This document shows, in pieces, positions 1-8,679 of a DNA stretch of 64,000 nucleotides (the first letter of the stretch is position 1; each line of letters starts with the position of its first letter). The position numbers were made by a program, and so were the translations under genes. Under the pieces are notes generated by a model. That model ran no database searches. It saw nothing but the letters and a program-made list of their open reading frames with translations, and had not been told where the DNA came from. This stretch comes from Allobosea sp. Leaf344 (GTDB lineage Bacteria; Pseudomonadota; Alphaproteobacteria; Rhizobiales; Beijerinckiaceae), in NCBI RefSeq assembly GCF_001426225.1, contig NZ_LMRT01000001.1, positions 276,648 through 340,647 of the forward strand, in the 5' to 3' direction.

Positions 1-615
1 CGCCTCTCTCGCCAGCCGCGTCACCCGCGCCCAGTCGCGCGCTGCCACCGCATCCGTCGGGACCAGCCAGGAGCCGCCGACGCAGATCACCTGGCCGAGC
101 GCGAGGTAATCGGCGAGGTTGTTCAGGCCGACGCCGCCGGTGGGGCAGAATTGCAGCTGCGGGAACGGCCCCGACAGCGCCTTGATGGCGGAGACGCCCC
201 CGGCCTGTTCGGCGGGGAAGAATTTGCAATGCAGCCGCCCGGCCGCGACCGCGCGCATGCAGTCCGACGCGGTGGCGACACCCGGCAGCCAGGGCAGGCC
301 GGCTTCCTTCAGCGCCGCGTCGACCGTCTCGCTGAAGCCGGGGCTGACCACCGCCTGTGCGCCGGCCTCCTTCACCTGCAGCACCTGCTCGGGCGTGACG
401 ACCGTGCCGGCCACGGCCAGCGCCTCCGGCACCTGGCGGGCGATGGCCTCCAGCGCGGCGAGTCCGGCGGGCCGCCGCAGCGTGACCTCGACGATGTCGA
501 TGCCGCCCTCGACCAGCGCGCGCGCGAGATCGACGGCGAGCGCCGCATCCTCGATCACCACGACCGGCACGACGCCGCAGGCCTTCAGGCGAGCGATCAC
601 GGCTGTTTCGTCCAT
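1..615 (-). CDS. eda: KDPG aldolase (2-dehydro-3-deoxyphosphogluconate aldolase), 3' end cut by window
   Basis: Class I aldolase of the Entner-Doudoroff pathway; cleaves 2-keto-3-deoxy-6-phosphogluconate to pyruvate and glyceraldehyde-3-phosphate in the cytoplasm. The ATG at 613-615 opens 205 codons that reach the window edge without a stop, so only a few residues are missing against a usual length of about 205-215. Visible family motifs are EVTLR (catalytic Glu region), VAGTVVTPEQV and HCKFFPAE, which holds the Schiff-base lysine, followed by the PTGGVGLNN phosphate-binding loop. It lies 53 bp downstream of pgl on the same strand and is probably co-transcribed with zwf-pgl. Identification rests on motifs and pathway context. 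Confidence 0.93.
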   Translation of the reverse strand, partial: MDETAVIARLKACGVVPVVVIEDAALAVDLARALVEGGIDIVEVTLRRPAGLAALEAIARQVPEALAVAGTVVTPEQVLQVKEAGAQAVVSPGFSETVDAALKEAGLPWLPGVATASDCMRAVAAGRLHCKFFPAEQAGGVSAIKALSGPFPQLQFCPTGGVGLNNLADYLALGQVICVGGSWLVPTDAVAARDWARVTRLAREA

Positions 616-668
616 GGCGGTTCTCATTTCAGGCGGTTCGCGGGGCTGCGGATCGGTGCGCCCCGTCT

Positions 669-1361
669 CTAGCGCCTGCCCCAATAGACGTCGAGGCCCT
701 GCGGCCGGCGCAGCAGGAGATCGATCGGCAGCGGCCTCGTACGCTCCGCGGCCGCGGCGAGCACGGCCTGTTTGGCCTCCCCCGAGATCAGCAGCCCCGC
801 CCAGCGCGCCTCCAGGAGCCGGCCGGGCGACAAGGAGAGCCGCGGGGCATGGCCGTCCGGCCGCGCGATGGCGACGCCGCTATCGGGGCAGTCCGGCTCG
901 AGCGCGGGGTCGCCGGGAAAGAGCGAGGCGATATGGCCGTCGGCCCCCATGCCGCTGACCAGGATGTCGAGCGTCGGCAGGGTGGCGATATGGGCGCAGA
1001 GTGCCGAAGCCGCGGCTTCCAGATCGCTGCCATAGCCGTGGAAGGAGACGAAGCCGCAGCGCCCCTCGCCGAGCGGGCGGAACCGCTCCCGCAGCATGCG
1101 CTCGTTGGAGGCGGCGTCCTCCGGCGCGACGAAGCGCTCATCGGTGGGCATCAGCGTGACGCGGCCCCAATCGAGCGGCACCTCGCCCAGCGTCTCCAGG
1201 AAATGCCGGGGGCTGGTGCCGCCGGGGACGGCGAGGAGCACGCGCGCCTGCCGATCGAGCAGCGCCCGGATGCGGACGCCGACGCTTTCGGAGAGCGCCT
1301 CGCAGGCCCCTTCCAGCGTGTCGAAGCGAAACCAGGCGGTGGGACCGGCCGGCGCCATCAC
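669..1361 (-). CDS. pgl: 6-phosphogluconolactonase
   Basis: Hydrolyses 6-phosphogluconolactone to 6-phosphogluconate, the step after glucose-6-phosphate dehydrogenase. The 230-residue product is the usual size for the NagB/6PGL fold. It shows GGTSPRHF near the N-terminus, PTDERFVAPEDAASNERML in the middle and GMGADGHIASLFPG, which carries the catalytic Asp/His of the family. The ATG overlaps the zwf stop by 4 bp (ATGA), indicating translational coupling. zwf, pgl and eda all read leftward, so it sits in the middle of a carbohydrate oxidation operon. Confidence 0.95.
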   Translation of the reverse strand: MMAPAGPTAWFRFDTLEGACEALSESVGVRIRALLDRQARVLLAVPGGTSPRHFLETLGEVPLDWGRVTLMPTDERFVAPEDAASNERMLRERFRPLGEGRCGFVSFHGYGSDLEAAASALCAHIATLPTLDILVSGMGADGHIASLFPGDPALEPDCPDSGVAIARPDGHAPRLSLSPGRLLEARWAGLLISGEAKQAVLAAAAERTRPLPIDLLLRRPQGLDVYWGRR

Positions 1362-2863
1362 AGCATCTCCGGATCGGCCCAGGAGCGGCCGTCGCGTTCG
1401 ATCAGGCCGATCGCCTGGGACGGGCCCCAGGAGCCGGCGGCGTAGCGATGCGGCTGCGGCGAGAATTCACGCCAGCCGGCCAGGATCGGGTCGACCCAGG
1501 CCCAGGCCTGCTCGACCTCGTCGCGGCGCATGAACAGGGTCTGGTCGCCGCGGATGACGTCGGTCAGCAGGCGCTCATAGGCGTCGGGGGTGCGCACGTC
1601 GAAGGCGGTCTCGTAACGCAGATCGAGCTGGCGCGGCACGATCTTGAGGCGGCCGGAGCCCGGCACCTTCATCATCAGCTGCAATTGCACCCCGTCATTC
1701 GGCTGCAGCCTTATCACCAGCCTGTTGGCGTCGAGCCTGTCGCAGCCGGGGCCGCTGCCGAAGATCGAATGCGGCACCGGCTTGAAGGTGACGGCGATCT
1801 CGGAATAGCGCTGCGCCATGCGCTTGCCGGAGCGCAGATAGATCGGCACCCCGGCCCAGCGCCAGGTGTCGATCTCGCAGCGGATCGCCACGAAGGTCTC
1901 GGTGTTGGAGGCGTGTCCGAGCTCCTCGGCATAGCCGCGCACGCGCTGCCCGTCGCTCTGGCCGGCGCCATATTGCCCGCGCACCGTGTGGCGCTGGACA
2001 TCGGGGCCGACGATCGGGCGCAACGCCTTCAGCACGCGCACCTTCTCGTCGCGCACGGCATCGGCCTCGAGCATGTTGGGCGGCTCGATGGCGAAGAGGC
2101 AGAGCAGCTGCATGACGTGGTTCTGCACCATGTCGCGCATATGCCCGGCCTTGTCGTAATAGCCGGCGCGGCTTTCCAGCCCCACGGTCTCGGCCACCGT
2201 GATCTGGACGTTGTCGATGTCGCGGCTGGACCAGGAGCGCTCGAACAGCGTGTTGGCGAAGCGCAGCACCAGCAGGTTCTGGACCGTTTCCTTGCCGAGA
2301 TAATGATCGATCCGGTAGGTGCGGCTCTCGGGCAGGATGCGGGCCACCGCGTCGTTGATCTCGCGGGCGGAGGCGAGATCGCGCCCCAGCGGCTTTTCCA
2401 GGATGACGCGCGAGGTCGGCGTCAGGATATCGGCCTTGGCGAGGTTCTCGCAGATCGGGATGAACAGGTCGGGCGGCGTCGAGAGATAGAAGGACCGCAC
2501 ACGCTCCGACTGGCCGAGCGCCTGCTTCAGCGCGGCGAAGCTCTCCGGCTGCAGCGCATCGGCCTGGACCATGGTCAGGCGGCGCAGAAAGGCCTCGATC
2601 TCATCCGCGGCGAGATTGTCTTGGGCGAGCCGCTCGGCGATCTGGTTCGGCAGCCCCGTCACATCCTCGCTCTTGCGCACGATGGCGAGGATGCGGCTGT
2701 CCTCGGGCAGCACGCCCTCCTGATTGCGCTGGGCCAGAGCGGGAAACAGCTTGCGCAAGGCGAGATCGCCGCTCGCGCCGAAGATCACCAGATCGAAAGG
2801 CGGCACGGGCGTGCGCTGCGGCGCAGCCTCGGGACGGATGATGCGATCGGCGATGGCGTCCAT
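1358..2863 (-). CDS. zwf: glucose-6-phosphate 1-dehydrogenase
   Basis: Oxidises glucose-6-phosphate to 6-phosphogluconolactone with NAD(P)+, feeding the Entner-Doudoroff and pentose phosphate routes. The N-terminal dinucleotide fold has GASGDLALRKLFPAL and the active site has RIDHYLGKETVQN. I start at the ATG at 2863 (product begins MDAIADR), giving 501 residues, close to the family norm. An open frame continues upstream to 3025, but that stretch is low-complexity, Arg/Ala-rich and unlike the family. The pgl start overlaps its stop. A 112-bp spacer separates it from the upstream ABC transporter gene and presumably holds its promoter, though I see no clear -35/-10. Confidence 0.95.
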   Translation of the reverse strand: MDAIADRIIRPEAAPQRTPVPPFDLVIFGASGDLALRKLFPALAQRNQEGVLPEDSRILAIVRKSEDVTGLPNQIAERLAQDNLAADEIEAFLRRLTMVQADALQPESFAALKQALGQSERVRSFYLSTPPDLFIPICENLAKADILTPTSRVILEKPLGRDLASAREINDAVARILPESRTYRIDHYLGKETVQNLLVLRFANTLFERSWSSRDIDNVQITVAETVGLESRAGYYDKAGHMRDMVQNHVMQLLCLFAIEPPNMLEADAVRDEKVRVLKALRPIVGPDVQRHTVRGQYGAGQSDGQRVRGYAEELGHASNTETFVAIRCEIDTWRWAGVPIYLRSGKRMAQRYSEIAVTFKPVPHSIFGSGPGCDRLDANRLVIRLQPNDGVQLQLMMKVPGSGRLKIVPRQLDLRYETAFDVRTPDAYERLLTDVIRGDQTLFMRRDEVEQAWAWVDPILAGWREFSPQPHRYAAGSWGPSQAIGLIERDGRSWADPEML

Positions 2864-2975
2864 GGGCGGGGCGTCTTTCGTCTGGCGAGAAGCGCAGGGC
2901 ACCTCCCTGCGACTCGCGCCATCATGACGCGCTTTTGCGGAAACATCACGACGCTCCGCGCGCGGGGCGTGCGCC

Positions 2976-3728
2976 TCATCCCGCGCGCTTGAAGCCTTCG
3001 CTGGCGACCAGCAGCTGGCGGGCATAATCGGTCTGCGGATTGCGCGCCGCCAGCGTCTGCGCCGTCATCTCCTCGACGCCGCGGCCGAACTGCATGACGA
3101 GCAGGCGCTCGCACATATGGGCGACGACCGCGAGATCGTGGCTGACCAGAATGTAGGTGAGGTTGCGCTGCCGGCGCAGGCTGGTCAGCAGGTTCAGCAC
3201 CTCGGCCTGGATCGAGACGTCGAGCGCCGAGGTCGGCTCGTCCAGCAGCAGGATGCTCGGCTCCAGCACGAGCGCCCTGGCGATGGCGACGCGCTGGCGC
3301 TGGCCGCCGGAGAGCTGGTGCGGATAGCGGAAGCGGAAGGAGGGCGGCAGGCCGACATCGGCCATGGCGCGGCCGATCCGGGCTTCCGCATCGCCGATGC
3401 CATGGATGGTCAGCGGCTCGGCCAGCGCGTCATCTACGGTCTTCTTCGGATGAAGCGAGCCATAGGGATCCTGGAAGACCATCTGAACGGCGCGGTGGAA
3501 CGCCTTGTCGCGCTGCCGCGGCTGGCTCTTGCCGAGGATCGCGACCTCGCCGCTCCAGTCGCGGTTGAGGCCGGCCAGCACCCGCAGCACGGTGGATTTG
3601 CCGGAGCCGGATTCGCCGACGATGCCGAAGCTCTCGCCCGGCTGGACCGAGAGCGACAGGTCCTTGACCACGTGATTATCGGCGAAGGAGACGTTCAGCC
3701 TCTCGGTGGCGATCGCGGGGCCGGTCAT
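2976..3728 (-). CDS. oligopeptide/dipeptide ABC transporter ATP-binding protein (DppF-like)
   Basis: Second ATPase of a family 5 peptide/nickel-type ABC importer. The 250-residue product has Walker A GESGSGKST, signature LSGGQRQR, Walker B ILLLDEPTSALD and the switch histidine in LVSHDLAVV. The ATG at 3728 is chosen because homology begins directly after it (product MTGPAIATERLNVSF); the open frame upstream is an out-of-family extension overlapping the DppD-like gene. It is the last gene of a five-gene leftward cluster (binding protein, two permeases, two ATPases). The substrate (peptide, or another solute such as glutathione) cannot be read from sequence. Confidence 0.9.
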   Translation of the reverse strand: MTGPAIATERLNVSFADNHVVKDLSLSVQPGESFGIVGESGSGKSTVLRVLAGLNRDWSGEVAILGKSQPRQRDKAFHRAVQMVFQDPYGSLHPKKTVDDALAEPLTIHGIGDAEARIGRAMADVGLPPSFRFRYPHQLSGGQRQRVAIARALVLEPSILLLDEPTSALDVSIQAEVLNLLTSLRRQRNLTYILVSHDLAVVAHMCERLLVMQFGRGVEEMTAQTLAARNPQTDYARQLLVASEGFKRAG

Positions 3729-3849
3729 CGCATTGCACTTTCGCTCGTGTCGGCCCGCCCTCCGAGCGGGAGGCGAAGCCATGGTCCCGAAACGACCTCG
3801 GGCCGCCGGGCGCGGCACGGGCGGGGAGCCGCGGCGGGTTCGGTCTGGT

Positions 3850-4737
3850 TCAGGCCAGCCATGCGGGGTCGCGCTCCAATGTGGCGAGCTTCGCCTTGGG
3901 GTGGTCGAGATCCGGCAGGCAGCCGAGCAGCCCGAGCGTATAGGGGTGGCGGCGGGCCCGCGCCGACTCATCCGCCAGTTCGGCGGCCGGCAGGGTCTCC
4001 ATCGCCTTGCCGCCATACATGACGATGACGCGGTCGCAGAAGGACTGCACCAGATGCAGGTCGTGGCTGATGAAGATCAGGCCCATGCCGCGGCTGGTGA
4101 CGAGATCGTCGAGGATCTTCAGCACCTGCAGCTGGACCGTGACGTCGAGCGCCGAGGTCGGCTCGTCGGCGATCAGGATGTCGGGCTCGGCGATCAGCAT
4201 CATCGCGATCATCACGCGCTGGCCCATGCCGCCGGAGACCTCGTGCGGGTAGAGATCATAGACCCGGGCCGGCTCGCGGATCTGCACCGCCTCGAGCATG
4301 CCGAGGCTGCGCTCCTTCGCCTCGCGCGCACTCGCCTTGTGATGGACGCGATAGGCCTCGGCGATCTGCGATCCGACCGTCTGGACCGGGTTCAGCGAGA
4401 ATTTCGGATCCTGCATCACCATGGAGATGTGGCGCCCGCGCAGCTTGCGGCGGCTGCGCCTGTCCATGGTCAGCAAGTCCTGGCCGCGATAGACCATACG
4501 GTCGGCCAGCACCTCGCCCGGCGGCGGGATGAGGTCGAGAATGGCGCGGCCGGTCATCGACTTGCCGGAGCCGGATTCGCCGACGATGCCGAGGCGCTCG
4601 CGGCCGAGCGTGAAGGACAGGCCGCGCACCGCCCGCACGATTCCCGTCGGCGTGTGGAAATTGACCCGGAGATTGTCGAGTTCGAGCAGAGGCTGTTCGG
4701 TCATGGCCGACGAGAGAGGGGGTGTCGGGTGCATCAT
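3850..4737 (-). CDS. oligopeptide/dipeptide ABC transporter ATP-binding protein (DppD-like)
   Basis: First ATPase of the peptide-type importer, 295 residues. It has Walker A GESGSGKSM, VSGGMGQRVM as the signature loop, Walker B ILIADEPTSALD and the H-loop FISHDL. Two starts compete: ATG 4737 is preceded by GAGGTGAGC (a strong ribosome binding site) and sits right against the stop of the upstream permease, whereas ATG 4704 (product MTEQPLLEL) has no visible site. I use 4737. A 121-bp spacer with a GC-rich inverted repeat separates it from the DppF-like gene downstream. Confidence 0.9.
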   Translation of the reverse strand: MMHPTPPLSSAMTEQPLLELDNLRVNFHTPTGIVRAVRGLSFTLGRERLGIVGESGSGKSMTGRAILDLIPPPGEVLADRMVYRGQDLLTMDRRSRRKLRGRHISMVMQDPKFSLNPVQTVGSQIAEAYRVHHKASAREAKERSLGMLEAVQIREPARVYDLYPHEVSGGMGQRVMIAMMLIAEPDILIADEPTSALDVTVQLQVLKILDDLVTSRGMGLIFISHDLHLVQSFCDRVIVMYGGKAMETLPAAELADESARARRHPYTLGLLGCLPDLDHPKAKLATLERDPAWLA

Positions 4738-4739
4738 GC

Positions 4740-5630
4740 TCACCTCGCATCCATGACGTCGCGCAGGCCGTCGCCGAGCAGGTTGAAGCCGAGGGCGACG
4801 ATGCAGATCGCGACGCCCGGGAAGGTCGCGACCCACCATTGATCGAAGATCTGCTCGCGCCCGGCGGAGATCATCGCGCCCCATTCCGGAATCGGCGGCT
4901 GCGCACCCAGCCCGAGGAAGCCGAGACCGGCGGCGGTGAGGATGATGCCGGCCATGTCCAGCGTGGTGCGCACGATCAGCGAGGGCAGGCAGAGCGGCAC
5001 CACATGTTTCCAGACGATGCGCCATTGCGAGGCGCCTTGCAGCCGCACCGCGGCGATGTAGTCCTGCTGGCGGATGATCAGCGTCTCGGCGCGGGCGACG
5101 CGCGCATAGGGCGGCCAAGCGGTGATCGCGATGGCGATGACGGCGTTCTCCAGCCCCGGCCCCAGCGCCGCGACGAAAGCCAGCGCCAGGACGAGGCGGG
5201 GAAAGGCGAGGAAGATGTCGGTGACCCGCATCAGCGCCCTGTCGACCCAGCCGCCGAGATAGCCCGAGGTCGCGCCGATCAGCAGGCCGACCGGGCCGAC
5301 CATGATCACCACCATGATGACGATGACCAGCGTGACGCGGGCGCCGTGGACGATGCGGCTGAAGATGTCGCGCCCGAGCGAATCCGTGCCGAACCAATTG
5401 ACGGCGGAGGGCGGCATCAGCCGGCGGTCGAGGTTCTGCGCCAGCGGGTCGAAGGGCGCGATCAGCGGCGCGAAGGCGGCGACGAGCAGCAGCGCGACGA
5501 CGATGCCGAGGCCGATCACCGCCAGGCGGTTGCGGCGGAAGGCGAGCCATTGCCGGTAGAGCTGGCCGAGCCTGGCCTGGCGGCGCGACTGCGGGGAATC
5601 GGTGGTGAGGTACTCGGTCCAGGTGGTCAT
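4740..5630 (-). CDS. peptide ABC transporter permease (DppC-like)
   Basis: Inner-membrane permease of the importer, 296 residues with about six hydrophobic segments. The first is FRRNRLAVIGLGIVVALLLV near residues 32-51, and an N-terminal cytoplasmic stretch precedes it, as usual for DppC/OppC. The BPD permease coupling loop is seen as EAA-type ARAETLIIRQQDYIAAVRLQGA. LTAAGLGFLGLGAQPPIPEWG is a strongly conserved C-terminal hallmark of this subfamily. It begins 4 bp after the DppB-like gene and ends 2 bp before the DppD-like gene, so the three are translated from one message. Confidence 0.92.
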   Translation of the reverse strand: MTTWTEYLTTDSPQSRRQARLGQLYRQWLAFRRNRLAVIGLGIVVALLLVAAFAPLIAPFDPLAQNLDRRLMPPSAVNWFGTDSLGRDIFSRIVHGARVTLVIVIMVVIMVGPVGLLIGATSGYLGGWVDRALMRVTDIFLAFPRLVLALAFVAALGPGLENAVIAIAITAWPPYARVARAETLIIRQQDYIAAVRLQGASQWRIVWKHVVPLCLPSLIVRTTLDMAGIILTAAGLGFLGLGAQPPIPEWGAMISAGREQIFDQWWVATFPGVAICIVALGFNLLGDGLRDVMDAR

Positions 5631-5634
5631 GGCC

Positions 5635-6696
<1,062 letters not shown>

Positions 6697-6784
6697 CACG
6701 CAACCACTTCGTCTCGTCTCGGGAGGTCTGTGTCCGTCTCGAACGCCCGCCGGCCCGGCCTCTCGCCGCCGGCGGCCGCCCAAA

Positions 6785-6818
6785 GCAAAAACCCGCCACG
6801 TCCGCGGGACGTGGCGGG
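6785..6818 (-). terminator. hairpin plus T-run between binding-protein gene and permease genes
   Basis: A perfect 12-bp stem (arms 6792-6803 and 6807-6818, 3-nt loop) is followed on the minus strand by TTTTTGC. It lies 20 bp after the stop of the binding-protein gene and about 90 bp before the DppB-like start. A partial Rho-independent terminator or mRNA-stabilising stem here would make binding protein in excess over membrane components, a common arrangement in ABC importers. Confidence 0.85.
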
Positions 6819-6837
6819 GGCTCGTTCGGAGCCGGTC

Positions 6838-8427
6838 TCAGTTCTTCGCGATCGGCGCGTAGAAATTGGTGTCGGAGCTCGGCCCGATCGCCCAGCCGCT
6901 CACGCCCTTGCGCAGCGCCGACACCTCGACCTGCTGGAACATGATGACGAAGGGCGAGACCTTCTGATGCTCGCGCTGCAGCGTGCCATAGGTGGCGGCG
7001 CGCTTGGCGGCGTCGGATTCCAGCACGGCGGCCTGGGTGACCTTGGTCATGTCCGGGATGTCCCAGGCATTGCGCCAGGCCAGCGTCTTCGACTTGGCAT
7101 CCTCGCCATTGTTCTCGTTGATGGCGAAGGTCTCGGCATTGGTGTGCGGATCGAGATAATCCGGGCCCCACTGCCCGATATAGATGTCATGGGTGCGGGC
7201 GCGGTACTTGGTCAGGGTCTGCTTGCCGTCGCCGGGGATCAGCTCGAGCTTGATGCCGGCCTGGGCCCAGCTCGACTGGATCGCCTGGGCGATGTCGGTG
7301 ATCGGGTTCACCGAGCGGACATCCATGGTGACGGTGAAGCCGTTGGGATAGCCGGCCTTGGTGAGCAGCTCCTTGGCCTTGGCGGGATCGAATTTGTAGG
7401 GCTTGTCGTCGATGGCGCCCAGGAAACCCTTCGGCAGGAAGGATTCATGGTGCTTGTAGGTGCCCTCGACGATGTTGCGCTCGATCGCGGTGTAATCCAC
7501 CAGCCACTTCATCGCCTCGCGCACTTCAGGCTTGGCGAAATGCGGGTTCTTGGTGTTGAGGCCGAGATAGAGGATGTAGCCCTTGTCGCCCTGCACGATC
7601 TGGATGTCGGCCTTGTCCTTCACCGCGGCGAGCTGGTCCTTGGAGAGGTTGCGGGCGATGTCGACATCGCCCTTCTCCAGCAGCAGGCGCTGCGAGGCCG
7701 GCTCGGCGACGTGGCGGACGATGACGCGCTTGTTCTTCGGCGCGCCCTTGTACCAGCTCTCATTGGCCTCGAGCGCATATTGCTCGTTGGGACGATAGGC
7801 GCGGACCTTGTAGGCGCCGGAGCCGGCGGAGTTCAGCTTCAGCCAGGCATTGCCGAAATCGCCGTCCTTCTCATTGGCCTTGACCAGCTTGGAATCGACG
7901 ATCGAGGCGACGCCGGAGGTCAGGCAGTTGAGGAAGAAGGTCGGGGCGAAGGGCTTGGAGACGGTGATGACGACGGTGCCGTCATCGGTGGCCTTCACCT
8001 TCTCCAGCACGTTCTCCTTGGTGAAGCCGAACTGGGCGAGGATGAAGCCCGGCGACTTGTTGAGGGTCACGGCGCGCTGGAAGGAATAGACCACATCGGC
8101 CGCGGTCAGCGCATTGCCGGAGTGGAATTTCAGGTTGGGGCGCAGCTTGAAGGTGTAGGTCAGATTGTCGGGGCTGACCGTCCAGCTCGCGGCGAGCTCG
8201 CCGACCAGCGCGTTGCCCTTGGCCAGATCGACGCCGATGAGCTTGTCATAGACGTTCGCGCCGACCTCGACGCCCGAGAACTCGAAGGCCTCGGCCGGGT
8301 CGAGCGAGATGATGTCGTCGATCTGCTTGGCCATCACGACCGTGTCCTTCGGCGTCTGGGCGACGACCGAGGACGCCATCAACGCCGCGAAGGCGGAGAC
8401 CGTGAGCATTTTTGCGAATTGACGCAT
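6838..8427 (-). CDS. ABC transporter substrate-binding protein, family 5 (peptide-type)
   Basis: Periplasmic solute receptor for the adjacent importer, 529 residues, the normal size for SBP family 5. The N-terminus (MRQFAKMLTVSAFAALMASS then VVAQ) is a Sec signal peptide with a likely cleavage after VVAQ. Family features include FKLRPNLKFHSGNALTAADVVYS and ERNIVEGTY. I chose ATG 8427 because GGGGAA lies just upstream; an in-frame ATG at 8439 has no binding site. It is the first gene of the importer operon and diverges from the transglutaminase operon across a 252-bp intergenic region. Confidence 0.92.
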   Translation of the reverse strand: MRQFAKMLTVSAFAALMASSVVAQTPKDTVVMAKQIDDIISLDPAEAFEFSGVEVGANVYDKLIGVDLAKGNALVGELAASWTVSPDNLTYTFKLRPNLKFHSGNALTAADVVYSFQRAVTLNKSPGFILAQFGFTKENVLEKVKATDDGTVVITVSKPFAPTFFLNCLTSGVASIVDSKLVKANEKDGDFGNAWLKLNSAGSGAYKVRAYRPNEQYALEANESWYKGAPKNKRVIVRHVAEPASQRLLLEKGDVDIARNLSKDQLAAVKDKADIQIVQGDKGYILYLGLNTKNPHFAKPEVREAMKWLVDYTAIERNIVEGTYKHHESFLPKGFLGAIDDKPYKFDPAKAKELLTKAGYPNGFTVTMDVRSVNPITDIAQAIQSSWAQAGIKLELIPGDGKQTLTKYRARTHDIYIGQWGPDYLDPHTNAETFAINENNGEDAKSKTLAWRNAWDIPDMTKVTQAAVLESDAAKRAATYGTLQREHQKVSPFVIMFQQVEVSALRKGVSGWAIGPSSDTNFYAPIAKN

Positions 8428-8679
8428 GGAATTCCCCATTATCTGTCCGGCGGCCGTACTCGGCCGTCGATCGCGGCAATGTGGAACCAGACATGCCGTG
8501 GAGTCCAGCGCTACCATGGCGTTTCCGGGCGAGATCCTCGTCAAATGCTCATTTCTTGCGCAGCTGGCGTCGTGGCGGGCGCGGCCTTGCGCAAGGTTGT
8601 GCTTTGCGCGGGGGAAGTGCCTCGCTAACCTGAGGCCAGCCGGCGCCCCGCCGCGTGCAAACGAGCAGGTGTCAGACCC

